Source of the DNA: CAVXFB01 sp963760935
Lineage (GTDB): Bacteria; Planctomycetota; Planctomycetia; Pirellulales; Thermoguttaceae
Length of the DNA stretch: 64,000 nt
Assembly: GCA_963760935.1 (NCBI GenBank)
Contig: CAVXFB010000006.1
Coordinates: 930,001-994,000, forward strand
Direction: 5' to 3'
The notes beneath the pieces are model-generated. The model was not told where the DNA came from. It ran no database searches and saw nothing but the letters and a program-made list of their open reading frames with translations. Shown here one piece after another: positions 37,049 to 46,236 of the stretch (its first letter is position 1; each line of letters opens with the position of its first letter). Both the position numbers and the translations under genes were made by a program.

Positions 37049-38407
37049 ATGGCTGTTCCGCAAGTTGTGATCGTCGGCCGCCCCAACGTCGGGAAATCGA
37101 GCATCTTTAATTGGCTCGCGGGCAGGCGTTTGGCCATCGTCGATCCAACAGCCGGCGTTACTCGTGATCGCGTCACCCAGTTGATCGAGATTGACGACCG
37201 CTTTGTCGAGCTCGTCGATACGGGTGGAATGGGCATCGAAGACGCCGATAACCTCACCGAGCAGGTGGAGGAACAGATTCAAACAGCCGTCGACTTGGCC
37301 GATGTGATGCTCTTTGTGGTCGACTGTCGTGACGGGCCGGTGCCCTTGGACCAAGAAGTCGCCAAGCGGCTCCGCTACGTAACCACGCCGTTGATCGTCG
37401 TCGTCAACAAGGCGGACACGCCGGCAATCGAAAGCGGAGGGCAAGAGTTCTATCGCTTTGGGCGAAAGGTCGTGTACGTCAGTGCCCAGGAAAACCGCGG
37501 CAAGGGCGAACTGCTTGACGCCATCCGCGAACGCTTGCCGGAGCCTGTAACCGACGACGTTCCGCTGATGGATCCGGTAATGAAGCTGGCGATCGTAGGT
37601 CGGCGGAATGTTGGTAAGAGCACGCTGGTAAACACGTTGGTCAAGGCGGAGCGGATGATCGTCAGCGAGGTGCCCGGTACCACGCGTGACAGCGTCGACG
37701 TTCAGTTTGAACTCGACGGCAAAGCCTTTCTGGCAATTGACACGCCCGGTTTCCGCCGCAACAAGAGCGTAAACACCGACGTCGAGTTCTATAGCACGCA
37801 TCGGGCCCAGCGCAGCATCCGCCGGGCCGACGTTGTCCTCCTATTCTTCGATGCCACACAGCGCATCAGCAAGGTGGACAAACAGCTTTGCGATTACATT
37901 GCGCAGCAATACAAGCCATGCATGTTCGTGGTGAACAAGTGGGATCAATTGGCAGGCGCCATGCCCACCGACAAATGGGTGACGTACCTCCGCGATAATT
38001 TTCGCACGATGGTATACGCGCCCATCGCCTTTATCACGGGGCAGTCGGGCAGGAACGTCAAGGCGATGCTCAACCATTCGCAAATGCTCTTTCGCCAATC
38101 TCTGCATCGCGTCTCCACGTCGCAATTGAACAAGCTGGTGCGGGCCGCGATCGCCCAAAATCCGCCACCCGCTTATCAGAACCGGCGTCCCAAGATTTAC
38201 TACGCGACCCAAGTCGCGGCTCAGCCGCCGACCGTCGTGCTTTTTTGCAGCGACCCCCGAGCAATCTCACCGCAGTACCAACGCTACTTGCTGGGGGTGT
38301 TTCGCGACGAACTCGAATTTGGCGAAGTGCCCATTAAGCTATATCTTCGCAAACGCGAGCACGGCGATACGCGTGACGAGGTCGAAGCTGCCCAAAAGAG
38401 TTCGTGA
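37049..38407 (+). CDS. der: Ribosome-assembly GTPase Der (EngA)
   Basis: 452 residues, two tandem GTPase domains and a C-terminal KH-like domain. G1 motifs are GRPNVGKSS near residue 10 and GRRNVGKST near 187; G3 is DTGGMG and DTPGFR; G4 is NKAD and NKWD. The tail has PPPAYQNRRPKIYYATQVAAQPPTVVLF and SPQYQRYLLGVFRDELEFGEVPIKLYLRKR, typical of EngA. It is essential for 50S maturation. AAGGA lies before the ATG. A strong stem-loop follows the gene. Confidence 0.96.
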   Translation: MAVPQVVIVGRPNVGKSSIFNWLAGRRLAIVDPTAGVTRDRVTQLIEIDDRFVELVDTGGMGIEDADNLTEQVEEQIQTAVDLADVMLFVVDCRDGPVPLDQEVAKRLRYVTTPLIVVVNKADTPAIESGGQEFYRFGRKVVYVSAQENRGKGELLDAIRERLPEPVTDDVPLMDPVMKLAIVGRRNVGKSTLVNTLVKAERMIVSEVPGTTRDSVDVQFELDGKAFLAIDTPGFRRNKSVNTDVEFYSTHRAQRSIRRADVVLLFFDATQRISKVDKQLCDYIAQQYKPCMFVVNKWDQLAGAMPTDKWVTYLRDNFRTMVYAPIAFITGQSGRNVKAMLNHSQMLFRQSLHRVSTSQLNKLVRAAIAQNPPPAYQNRRPKIYYATQVAAQPPTVVLFCSDPRAISPQYQRYLLGVFRDELEFGEVPIKLYLRKREHGDTRDEVEAAQKSS

Positions 38408-38419
38408 CGCAAAAGCAGA

Positions 38420-38460
38420 GGACTGCCCCGCTTTTCGCCCCAGCGAAAATGGGGCTGTCC
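38420..38460. repeat. Stem-loop after der
   Basis: GGACTGCCCCGCTTTTCGC and GCGAAAATGGGGCTGTCC form a long imperfect hairpin. There is no T-tract; the GGGACTGTCCCC core resembles the sequence at 40327-40341, so it is probably a dispersed repeat that may also act as a transcript end. Confidence 0.55.
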
Positions 38461-38539
38461 CCCTCGATCGTCGCTTGCGGTTTCGCCCCACGTTCGCTAT
38501 AAATCCGTGGAGCAACGCACGTTTCTGTGAAAGGTTCTC

Positions 38540-39049
38540 ATGGCCGAAACCACATCGCCCCTGGTGGGCATCGTGATGGGCAGCGATAGCGACTGGCCCA
38601 AGATCAAGGCCGCGGCCGCCGCCCTGGACGAGTTTGGCGTGCCGCACGAGGTACGGGTGATGAGCGCGCACCGCACGCCCGAAGTCGTTCGCCAGTACGC
38701 GACAATGGCCGCCGCGCGCGGCCTGAAAATCATCATTGCCGCAGCGGGCGGGGCAGCGCATTTAGCGGGCGTGGTCGCCTCGCACACCACCTTGCCAGTG
38801 ATCGGCGTACCGGTTCCTACGGAGTTCGCCGGCGGGCTCGACTCTCTGCTCTCGGTCGTGCAGATGCCCGGCGACGTTCCGGTCGCAACCGTGGGCGTCG
38901 GCGGTGGCGGACCTCGCAACGCCGGTTTATTGGCCGTACAGATCCTTGCGCTACACAACAGTGGCCTCCAGGAACGGCTGACCGCCTTTAGGCACACGCT
39001 GACGGAAAAGATCGGCGACAAGGACAGGGCGCGTACAGAAGAATCTTAG
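38540..39049 (+). CDS. purE: N5-carboxyaminoimidazole ribonucleotide mutase
   Basis: 169-residue class I PurE: LVGIVMGSDSDWPKIKAAAAALDEFGVPHEVRVMSAHRTPE, then IIAAAGGAAHLAGVVASHTTLPVIGVPVP, and GGGGPRNAGLLAVQILAL. The SDSDW and SAHRTP motifs form the active site. It converts N5-CAIR to CAIR in purine synthesis. A class I PurE needs PurK, which is not in the window. AAAGGTTCTC precedes the ATG. Confidence 0.95.
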   Translation: MAETTSPLVGIVMGSDSDWPKIKAAAAALDEFGVPHEVRVMSAHRTPEVVRQYATMAAARGLKIIIAAAGGAAHLAGVVASHTTLPVIGVPVPTEFAGGLDSLLSVVQMPGDVPVATVGVGGGGPRNAGLLAVQILALHNSGLQERLTAFRHTLTEKIGDKDRARTEES

Positions 39050-39252
39050 CGCCGCAAACAAGTAAGACACCACGGCCGCGCTCCGCAGCTTTCGCCTCTC
39101 GGCAGTCAGCTATCAGCGTTCCGCTTTGGAAGGCGACGTTTTGATGGAATGCATAGAACTACTTCGACGCCGGCCACTGACCACTCAAATCCGAAATCGG
39201 ATAGGCGATAGCTGATCGCTGAAAGCTGACAACTCCCCTCCTTTCCATCCCC

Positions 39253-40302
39253 ATGAAAGACATTCAAACCCTCCGCTGGATTGGCGGCGTTGACGGCCAT
39301 CTCCGGCTGATCGACCAGACCCTGTTGCCGACCGAGTGCATTGAGATCGACTGTCACGACGTCGAGTCGGTCTGGGAAGCGATCAAGATGCTGCGCGTCC
39401 GCGGCGCACCGGCCATCGGTATTGCCGCCGCTTACGGTGTGTGCGTTGGAGTGCGCGACTCGCGATCTGCCGAAAACGCGGCATTTTCGGAGCGGCTGCA
39501 GCAGGTTGTCGACTATCTGGCAACCAGCCGGCCGACGGCGGTCAACCTCTTTTGGGCGCTGGAGCGAATGAAACAAGCGGCGGCGCGGCATAGCGGGGAA
39601 TCGGGCAATGAGATTGCCGCCGCTCTGCTTGCCGAAGCGCAAGCTATCCACGAAGAGGACCGGCAGATGTGCCGGGCGATCGGACGCCACGGCGCCGAGT
39701 TGCTCAGCGACGGGCAAGGCGTGCTGACGCATTGTAATGCGGGCGGATTGGCTACCGCCGATTACGGCACCGCCCTGGCACTGTTCTTCGCCGCCGCCGA
39801 ATCGGGCAAGACTCTACATGTGTATGCCGACGAAACGCGGCCCCTGTTGCAGGGCGCCCGTTTGACCGCCTGGGAGTTGCAGCAGCGGGGCATCGATGTG
39901 ACCCTGATCTGCGACAGCATGGCCGCCACCGTGATGCGGGAGGGGCGGGTGCAGGCGGTCGTGACCGGAGCCGACCGCATCGCCGCAAACGGCGATGCTG
40001 CCAACAAGATCGGCACGTACGGGCTTGCCCTTGTGGCAGCCGCGCATCGCATCCCTTTCTACATCGCCGCGCCGAGCAGCACCTTCGACCTATCCATTGC
40101 AAGCGGCGATGAAATCCCCATCGAACAGCGCGACCCGCGCGAAGTAACGCACGGCTTTGGCCGGCAAACGGCCCCCGACGGTATTGCCGTGTACAATCCG
40201 GCCTTCGACGTCACCCCTGCCGGGCTCATCGCGGCTATTATTTGCGAACGCGGTGTTATTCGGCCGGTAACTCAAGCGACCATTGCCGCGATGTTGGCGT
40301 GA
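39253..40302 (+). CDS. mtnA: S-methyl-5-thioribose-1-phosphate isomerase
   Basis: 349 residues of the eIF2B-related MtnA family: LRVRGAPAIGIAAAYGV, TSRPTAVNLFWALERM, LTHCNAGGLATADYGTAL, VYADETRPLLQGARLTAWEL and TGADRIAANGDAANKIGTYGLA. The NCNAG-like Cys and the GADR Asp are the catalytic pair. It isomerises 5-methylthioribose-1-phosphate in methionine salvage. No other mtn genes are adjacent. The repeat-rich interval 39100-39235 precedes it. Confidence 0.94.
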   Translation: MKDIQTLRWIGGVDGHLRLIDQTLLPTECIEIDCHDVESVWEAIKMLRVRGAPAIGIAAAYGVCVGVRDSRSAENAAFSERLQQVVDYLATSRPTAVNLFWALERMKQAAARHSGESGNEIAAALLAEAQAIHEEDRQMCRAIGRHGAELLSDGQGVLTHCNAGGLATADYGTALALFFAAAESGKTLHVYADETRPLLQGARLTAWELQQRGIDVTLICDSMAATVMREGRVQAVVTGADRIAANGDAANKIGTYGLALVAAAHRIPFYIAAPSSTFDLSIASGDEIPIEQRDPREVTHGFGRQTAPDGIAVYNPAFDVTPAGLIAAIICERGVIRPVTQATIAAMLA

Positions 40303-40370
40303 CAGAGGGCTCTCCCAACTTCCGTCTGGGACTGTCCCCTTGATGCCTAGAACCGGTACGTTACGTTTGC

Positions 40371-40781
40371 ATGTACGAACTCTTCGAACACACGGCCGAC
40401 ATAGGAATACGCATCCGCGCTGCGAGCCTCGACGAACTGTTCGCCGACGCTGCGCGTGGCCTGTTTTCGGTCATGGTGGCAAATCCCAATGCTGTGGCGA
40501 CGAGCGAGAGCGTGCCGATCGAGCTCAGCGCCGACGACCTGGAAGCGTTGCTGCACGACTGGCTCACCGAGCTACTGTATGTCTTTCACGCCCGCAGAAT
40601 TGTGCTGTCCGAGTTCACGGTTCACCTCACCGCGACGCGGCTCGATGCCACCGTTCGCGGCGAACTCGTCGACGTGCGCCGGCACGAAATTGATATGGAA
40701 GTGAAAGCCGTAACGTGGCACGGCTTGCAGATCGTACAGCAGGGTGACCAGTGGCTGGCCGAAGTGATCGTGGACGTGTGA
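40371..40781 (+). CDS. Archease
   Basis: 136-residue archease: YELFEHTADIGIRIRAASLDELFADAARGLFSVM, then ALLHDWLTELLYVFHARRIVLSEF and HEIDMEVKAVTWHGLQIVQQGDQWLAEVIVDV. The H-TADIGI motif and C-terminal Asp are family hallmarks. Archease assists the RNA ligase RtcB during guanylation. No rtcB is adjacent in this window. The gene ends just before an inverted repeat of the GGGATTAG family. Confidence 0.92.
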   Translation: MYELFEHTADIGIRIRAASLDELFADAARGLFSVMVANPNAVATSESVPIELSADDLEALLHDWLTELLYVFHARRIVLSEFTVHLTATRLDATVRGELVDVRRHEIDMEVKAVTWHGLQIVQQGDQWLAEVIVDV

Positions 40782-40788
40782 GGAGGAA

Positions 40789-40838
40789 GGGATTAGAGAT
40801 TGGAGTCCCGAAATCCGCGGTTTCCAATCCCTAATCCC
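40789..40838. repeat. GGGATTAG/CTAATCCC inverted repeat, copy 1
   Basis: Arms GGGATTAGAGATTGGA (40789-40804) and TCCAATCCCTAATCCC (40823-40838), followed by two more CTAATCCC units to 40854. It sits between the convergent archease and permease genes. A second copy is at 44091-44163. Confidence 0.8.
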
Positions 40839-40856
40839 TAATCCCTAATCCCTTCT

Positions 40857-42023
40857 TTAATGCCGTACCACCCATCGCAGCAGTGCGATAGCCGGCGTGA
40901 CCAACACAACGTTGGCGGTCCAGAAGGAAATTGGCGGCATGCTGCCGAACGGAGATGTGGCAAGTGTGTCGCTCAGCATCAGCAGCGGATAGTAGATCGC
41001 CAGGATCGGCAGAAAGCAGACGAAGAAGTTCGTCAGCACGTCGGCATGGCGCCATAACATGGCCACCGGCGTGCCAATCAATGCGAAGCACAGGCAGGTG
41101 AAGCCATTGGCCCAGCGGCGGTAGGGTTCGGCCTTCAAGCGACGGATGTCAATGAGACAACTGACGATCTTCTCATCGTCCGTCGATTCGGTTACGCCGA
41201 GGGCTTTCTTACCGTCGCGAAAACCTTCGAGTTGCCGTAGTGTGTTTTGAAGCTCCGCGACGAGGGTGCTGACATCCCTGGTTGCGACCCAAAACCGGTG
41301 ATATCTCGGCGGATCCAGCGCCGGCAACGGCAGCGAGTGTTGCCAGGTGCCGAATGAGAACGACATGTTAGCCTGACCTTCCACGTCCAATTTGCCCCGG
41401 TAGCAATCAATTTGCAGTAGCCTTCGCTTCCAGTCCGTGTGGAATCGGGCTTCTTCTGCATAGACGATCATTTTTGGCGTACTGCGAATCGTGATTGTCG
41501 GCTCCACTAACGTTGGGGCTTCGCCCGGCGTGGCCGGCTTCTTGATACTCTTAACGCGGATCGAAAATTCGTCGCTATCGTACGATCGTTCTTTTTCCAA
41601 GACGCTGTAGGCGATCTCCTCGAGCGAATCCGCTCCAATCCGCAGGACATTCGGTTTGCCCCACGTCGCGGCAACTTCGTATAGGCATACGGTGCCGAGA
41701 CTCAGGAAGGACGCTAACAAGACTGCCGGCCAGATGACGGCCATCGGGCTGATGCCTAGCGACTTCAGCGCCACCACCTCGTTCGATCCGGTCATGCGGC
41801 CAAAAACCGTACAGACGGCCAGCAGGAGAGCTACCGGCACGGTAATCTCCAACATTTCCGGCAGCATGTACGGCATCGTCCACAGAATGACCGTCGGCGG
41901 GAAGCCGCGGTTCAACCCCTCTTTCACACCCATTACGGGCGTCACGACCACCGTCAGCGCAATCAGTGCTGCGATGAAATACTTGGAGATCTCCGCAACA
42001 ACGTACCGGGTCACGATATACAT
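40857..42023 (-). CDS. LptF/LptG-family LPS export permease
   Basis: About 388 residues of the YjgP/YjgQ family: six transmembrane helices, three N-terminal (YVVAEISKYFIAALIALTVVV, MLPEMLEITVPVALLLAVCTVFGRMTGSNEVVALKSLGISP) and three C-terminal (FTCLCFALIGTPVAMLW, VCFLPILAIYYPLLML, NVVLVTPAIALL), flanking a periplasmic beta-jellyroll. With LptB2 it moves lipopolysaccharide, consistent with a diderm cell. Which of LptF or LptG it is cannot be told. The ATG at 42023 is the likely start; 42065 is possible. It is divergent from rpmI. Confidence 0.88.
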   Translation of the reverse strand: MYIVTRYVVAEISKYFIAALIALTVVVTPVMGVKEGLNRGFPPTVILWTMPYMLPEMLEITVPVALLLAVCTVFGRMTGSNEVVALKSLGISPMAVIWPAVLLASFLSLGTVCLYEVAATWGKPNVLRIGADSLEEIAYSVLEKERSYDSDEFSIRVKSIKKPATPGEAPTLVEPTITIRSTPKMIVYAEEARFHTDWKRRLLQIDCYRGKLDVEGQANMSFSFGTWQHSLPLPALDPPRYHRFWVATRDVSTLVAELQNTLRQLEGFRDGKKALGVTESTDDEKIVSCLIDIRRLKAEPYRRWANGFTCLCFALIGTPVAMLWRHADVLTNFFVCFLPILAIYYPLLMLSDTLATSPFGSMPPISFWTANVVLVTPAIALLRWVVRH

Positions 42024-42167
42024 GGCCCGAATTGTGAGGGCAGGGGCAAACCGGGTCAAGCTCATTTGTCGGCCCCCGCGCACTGGGGATGCCGCGACAT
42101 TGCGAGCAGCCCATTCTTGCTATGGCTTTTTCCGTGCGATCCCTCTTTTCGCCCACTGGGGATCGGC

Positions 42168-42173
42168 TATAAT
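42168..42173 (+). promoter_or_regulatory. -10 box of the rpmI-rplT promoter
   Basis: A perfect TATAAT 49-54 nt before the rpmI ATG, with a weak TTTTCG 16 nt upstream. It lies between the divergent permease and rpmI. Confidence 0.5.
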
Positions 42174-42221
42174 GACGAGTCTATTTACATGCCGCCCAAC
42201 TCAATAAGTGTGGTAGCCACT

Positions 42222-42425
42222 ATGCCGAAGATGAAGACCCACAAGGGGACAAAGAAGCGATTCCGCCTGACGGCCACGGGCAAAGTGAAGCACCGCCGTG
42301 CCGGCACGAGCCATTTGGCCCAGGGGCTGAGCCAAAAACAAAAACGAAACCTCCGTGGTACGGATGTTGTCGATACGGTCGAGTCCGCGAAAATCCGCAT
42401 CGTGCTGGGCAAGCACAGCTACTGA
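42222..42425 (+). CDS. rpmI: 50S ribosomal protein L35
   Basis: 67 residues from the ATG at 42222: PKMKTHKGTKKRFRLTATGKVKHRRAGTSHLAQGLSQKQKR and IRIVLGK. This is standard bL35. The open frame extends upstream, but MPKMKTHKG is the conserved start. It is followed by rplT after 95 nt. The usual infC partner is absent upstream; the permease gene takes its place. Confidence 0.97.
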   Translation: MPKMKTHKGTKKRFRLTATGKVKHRRAGTSHLAQGLSQKQKRNLRGTDVVDTVESAKIRIVLGKHSY

Positions 42426-42520
42426 TTCGCGACCGATCTTACCAGCGGAACGGGCAATGAAAACGCTTCCCGCGTCAAGGAAGGGCCTGGCTTCCGCCTA
42501 GCTTTGAAAGCTGTTTTTCG

Positions 42521-42874
42521 ATGAGAACTACCAAGGGTGCGGCTCGAAATCGGGCCAAGAATCGCCTCTTCAAAAAGGCGAAGGGCTATGTCGGCGGTCG
42601 TCGCCGACTGTTGCGGACCGCCAAAGAGAATCTGGTCCGCGCCGGCGTATACGCCTATCGCGATCGCCGCAACCGCAAACGCGATTTCCGCCGCCTGTGG
42701 ATTATCCGACTCAACGCCGCCGCCCGCCTCCACGGGTTGCGCTATAGCCAGTTCATCGCCGGACTGATCAAGGCCAACATCGAGTTGGACCGCAAGATTC
42801 TGTCCGACATGGCGATCACCGACCCGAAGGGCTTCGAGACGGTCGTTAACCTGGTGAAACAGGCACTTGCGTAA
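42521..42874 (+). CDS. rplT: 50S ribosomal protein L20
   Basis: 117 residues, typical bL20: RTTKGAARNRAKNRLFKKAKGYVGGRRRLLRTAKENLVRAGVYAYRDRRNRKRDFRRLWIIRLNAAARLHGLRYSQFIAGL. It binds 23S rRNA early in 50S assembly and autoregulates rpmI-rplT in other bacteria. The Leu-rich C-terminus is complete. pheS follows across a repeat of the GACGCGGAGACCCGGAG type. Confidence 0.97.
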   Translation: MRTTKGAARNRAKNRLFKKAKGYVGGRRRLLRTAKENLVRAGVYAYRDRRNRKRDFRRLWIIRLNAAARLHGLRYSQFIAGLIKANIELDRKILSDMAITDPKGFETVVNLVKQALA

Positions 42875-42887
42875 AGTCTGAAACCGA

Positions 42888-42950
42888 CGCGGAGACCCGG
42901 AGAACACCGAGAAGACACAACTTCTCTGTGCCCTCCGCGTCTCCGTGGTG
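42888..42950. repeat. CACGGAG-type inverted repeat between rplT and pheS
   Basis: GACGCGGAGACCCGGAG... and CCCTCCGCGTCTCCGTGGTG form an imperfect hairpin around ACACAA. Related text CCACGGAGGCACGGAG occurs at 352-369 after pyrC. Confidence 0.6.
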
Positions 42951-42971
42951 TTTTCCTATCTTGGCTTTGTC

Positions 42972-44076
42972 ATGGCCTTAGCCGACTTCAAGAACGAGCT
43001 AGAGCAGCTCCGGACGGACGCGCTGGCCGCGTTCGCTGCTGCCAGCAATGCGGCCGAACTCGAGGCAGCGCGCATCGAATTCCTCGGGGCAAAAAGCGGA
43101 CGCTTGAAAGCGGTCCAGAAGGGCCTGGGACTGGTCGACAAGGCCGACAAGCCGGCCGCCGGAAAACGCTTCAACGAAGTCAAGCAGCAAATCGATGCGG
43201 CCTTCACGGCCGCCGCGGATGGCCAGCTCGGCAAGCAAACAGCGGAAGCCAAAGGGGTCCATACGCAGTTCGACCCCACGGTGCCCGGCCGCCGACCGCG
43301 CTTGGGCCATTTGCACCCAATCACACAGACGATCGAAGAGCTGCGCGAGATCATGGGCCGGTTGGGGTTCAGCGTGGTTGACGGGCCGGAGGTCGAAGAC
43401 CCCTGGCACAACTTTGAGGCGCTGAATATCCCACCCGAACATCCGGCCCGCGATCCACTCGAAAACTTCTATCTGGAGACGGGAGCTGGGGGACGGGTAA
43501 CGGAAGTAGGAGGTCAGGGATCAGAGGTCGCGGCTCGGGGGTCAGGGTCTTGTCCCCCGTCCCTCGCCCCCCGCCCCTCGCCCCTTCTGCTGCTCCGCAG
43601 CCAGACGAGCACCGTACAGATTCGGGTGATGGAGAAGACGCCGCCGCCCGTGCGGATCATCTCATGCGGACGGGTTTACCGGCCCGACACGGCCGACGCT
43701 ACCCACTACCCGATGTTCCACCAGATCGAGGGCCTGTTGATCGATCGCGACGTGACGATGGCCGACCTGAAGAGCACATTGCGGCTGTTCGCCCGCAGCG
43801 CCTTTGCCGACGATGTCCACATCCGTTTTCGCCCTTCGTTTTTCCCGTTCACCGAGCCCAGCGTCGAAGTCGACATGAGTTGGCACGGCGGCTGGATCGA
43901 GATGGGCGGCGCCGGCATGGTTGATCCCAACGTCCTGCGCGGTTGGCTACGATACGGAAGAGTTCACCGGCTTCGCCTTTGGCCTCGGCATCGAGCGAAT
44001 CTGTGCCCGCCGCCACGGCATCACGGACATTCGCGAGTTGTATAAGAACGACGTAAGGTTCTTGCATCAGTTTTGA
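42972..44076 (+). CDS. pheS: Phenylalanyl-tRNA synthetase alpha subunit (3' frame break; internal insertion)
   Basis: PheS with its N-terminal coiled coil and class II core: RLGHLHPITQTIEELREIMGRLGFSVVDGPEVE, FNFE-like WHNFEALNIPPEHPARD, LLRSQTSTVQIRVME, GRVYRPDTADATHYPMFHQIEGLLID, and WIEMGGAGMVDPNVLR. The C-terminus (VGYDTEEFTGFAFGLGIERICARRHGITDIRELYKND...) is in another frame and ends at 44076; two bases appear lost at CGCGG, 43937-43942. Between ENFYL and LLRSQTS about 38 extra Gly/Ser/Pro-rich residues are encoded by repeat-like DNA (43478-43590). It charges tRNA-Phe with PheT. Confidence 0.93.
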
Positions 44077-44090
44077 ACGAGGGATTTGTG

Positions 44091-44163
44091 ATTGGGGATT
44101 AGGGATTAGAGGACAGCGGGATCCCGGCCTCGGTACTCCAATCCCTAATCCCTAATCCCCAAT
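44091..44163. repeat. GGGATTAG/CTAATCCC inverted repeat, copy 2
   Basis: Perfect 19-nt arms at 44091-44109 and 44145-44163, with a further CCCTAAC after the second. It lies between pheS and pheT. Confidence 0.85.
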
Positions 44164-44177
44164 CCCTAACGTCTCCC

Positions 44178-46214
44178 ATGATCGTCTCCTGGAACTGGCT
44201 GAAGCAGTACGTGCCACTGGACATGCCGCTTGACGAGCTCGAGCGGCGGTTGATGATGGCAGGACTGAACCATGAAGCCACCGAGGAGGTTGCCGGCGAT
44301 CTGGCCATCGACCTGGAGGTGACCAGCAATCGGCCCGATTGCTTGGGCCATATTGGCGTGGCACGAGAAATCGCAGTCTTGTTTGGGCACACCTTGACGC
44401 TGCCCACGGGCCACTGGGTTGAAGGGAAAACGCGGGCCAATGAGATCGTTAAGGTGCGGATCGATTGCCCCGACCTATGCCTGCGCTACACGGCTCGGGT
44501 CATTCGCGGTGTGAAGATCGGGCCAAGTCCCAAGTGGATGACGCGGCGGCTGGAGGCCGTCGGCATCACGCCGATCAACAACGTCGTCGACATCAGCAAT
44601 TACGTGCTCATGGAGTGCGGCCAGCCGCTGCACACGTTCGATTTCGGCAAGCTGAAAGGCGGCCAAATCGTCGTCCGCCGGCCGCAAAGCGGCGAAACGA
44701 TCGAGGCCATCGATCACAAAACGTATCCGCTCGGTCCCGACATGTGCGTTATCTGTGATGCCACCGACCCCGTGGCGATCGGCGGCGTGATGGGCGGTGC
44801 CCAGACCGAGATCGCGGCCTCGACGCGCGACGTGCTCGTCGAAGCGGCAGAGTTCGACCCCGTTTCGATCCGCAACACGGCTCGGCAACTGAACCTGCAC
44901 AGCGATTCGTCCTATCGTTTCGAGCGGCGGATCGATCCCGAGGGGCTCGATTGGGCCAGTCGGCGATGCTGCCAGTTGATCTTGGAATTGGCCGGCGGCG
45001 AGTTGGCGGCCGGACTGGTTGACGTCGGTCAACAGCCGGCGGCGCGCGACACGATCACGCTGCGATTTTCGCAATTGAAACGCATCTTGGGCATCGACGT
45101 GCCGCCCGAGCGCATGCGCGAGATCCTGGTCGCGCTGGGGAATCGGGAGGAGGCGTCTCCCATCCCCCGCCCCACGCCCCCCGTGCCCTCTATCACCGTC
45201 GTTCCTCCGAGTTGGCGTCGCGACTTGACTCGCGAAATCGACTTGATCGAAGAGGTGGCTCGCATCCACGGCTACGAGGCGATCCCCGAGGACGTCAGCG
45301 TGCCGATGGCCCCGTCGGCCAAGCGGCGCGAAGATCGCGTCTTCGAAATCGTCCGCCGCGTGCTCACGGCGGCCCGCTTTGACGAGGCGATGACCCTCAG
45401 CGTTGTCGACCAGCGGCTCTCGGCTTCGCACAGTCCTTGGACGACCGCCGAGCCGCTGCGGAGCCAAATGCCCGTCATCCGCGGCGCCGACTATCTCCGT
45501 CGCAGCCTTGTGCCCAGCTTGCTGGCCGTCCGGCGAACGAACGAGGCATTGGCCAACACCGAGATCGAACTGTTCGAGATGGCCAAAGTCTACTTGCCCC
45601 AAAACGATCAGTTGCCCCGTGAAGAGATCATGCTGGCCATCGCAAGCAGCCGCGACTTCCTTACGGTGAAAGGCACGATCGAGGCCATCCTCAGCGAACT
45701 GAAGGTTACACAACCGTTGGAAGCCGACGATGCCGACATCCCGCTCTTGGACCACACCGCATCGTGCCGGTTGCGGCTCGGCGACTCTCTGCTCGGATAC
45801 GTCGGGCAGTTGCGGGCCGACGCGCTGCGGCAGTTCGATCTTCGCGGTCCGGCCACGGTTGCCGAGGTTCAGCTTTCGCTGCTGGTCGAGGCGGCCAACC
45901 TCGTGCCCCACTACGTCCCGCAATCGCCATACCCGGCCGTCACGCGCGACGTGAACCTTGTCGTGGGCGATGCCGTGCGTTGGGCCGACGTGGCCGCGAC
46001 CGTCCGAGCCAGTGGCGGCCCGCTGTTCGAGTCGTTGGAATATCACGACACCTATCGCGATCCGCAGCGGCTTGGCCCAGACCAGAAGAGCCTCCTATTT
46101 TCCATCGCTTTCCGCTCGGCCGAAGGCACGCTGACCAGTCAGCAGGCCGACGAGGCACGCGACCGCATCGTGGCCGCATGCCGAGAGCGCCACGGGGCCG
46201 AATTGCGAGCGTGA
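44178..46214 (+). CDS. pheT: Phenylalanyl-tRNA synthetase beta subunit (short type)
   Basis: 678 residues, against about 790 for the usual PheT. The N-terminal tRNA-binding (EMAP-like) domain is missing: after MIVSWNWLKQYVPLDMPLDEL the protein goes straight to LAIDLEVTSNRPDCLGHIGVAREIAVLFG. Then come B3/B4 (VGITPINNVVDISNYVLMECGQPLHTFD), B5 (VVPPSWRRDLTREIDLIEEVARIHGY), the class II-like domain and the C-terminal FDX-ACB domain (SPYPAVTRDVNLVV ... LLFSIAFRSAEGTLT). About 17 residues at 322-338, Pro/Ser-rich, appear inserted ahead of VVPPSW. Confidence 0.95.
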   Translation: MIVSWNWLKQYVPLDMPLDELERRLMMAGLNHEATEEVAGDLAIDLEVTSNRPDCLGHIGVAREIAVLFGHTLTLPTGHWVEGKTRANEIVKVRIDCPDLCLRYTARVIRGVKIGPSPKWMTRRLEAVGITPINNVVDISNYVLMECGQPLHTFDFGKLKGGQIVVRRPQSGETIEAIDHKTYPLGPDMCVICDATDPVAIGGVMGGAQTEIAASTRDVLVEAAEFDPVSIRNTARQLNLHSDSSYRFERRIDPEGLDWASRRCCQLILELAGGELAAGLVDVGQQPAARDTITLRFSQLKRILGIDVPPERMREILVALGNREEASPIPRPTPPVPSITVVPPSWRRDLTREIDLIEEVARIHGYEAIPEDVSVPMAPSAKRREDRVFEIVRRVLTAARFDEAMTLSVVDQRLSASHSPWTTAEPLRSQMPVIRGADYLRRSLVPSLLAVRRTNEALANTEIELFEMAKVYLPQNDQLPREEIMLAIASSRDFLTVKGTIEAILSELKVTQPLEADDADIPLLDHTASCRLRLGDSLLGYVGQLRADALRQFDLRGPATVAEVQLSLLVEAANLVPHYVPQSPYPAVTRDVNLVVGDAVRWADVAATVRASGGPLFESLEYHDTYRDPQRLGPDQKSLLFSIAFRSAEGTLTSQQADEARDRIVAACRERHGAELRA

Positions 46215-46236
46215 CAGTCCCCCATCCCTTCATCCG

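Noticed and set aside
40789..44163. Telomere-like CCCTAAT tandem units
   Set aside because: They occur as internal inverted repeats between genes, not at a molecule end, and fit a dispersed-repeat family.
44475..46046. 523-codon ORF antisense to pheT
   Set aside because: Shadow of the G+C-rich pheT frame; no known motifs, His/Arg/Asp-rich composition.
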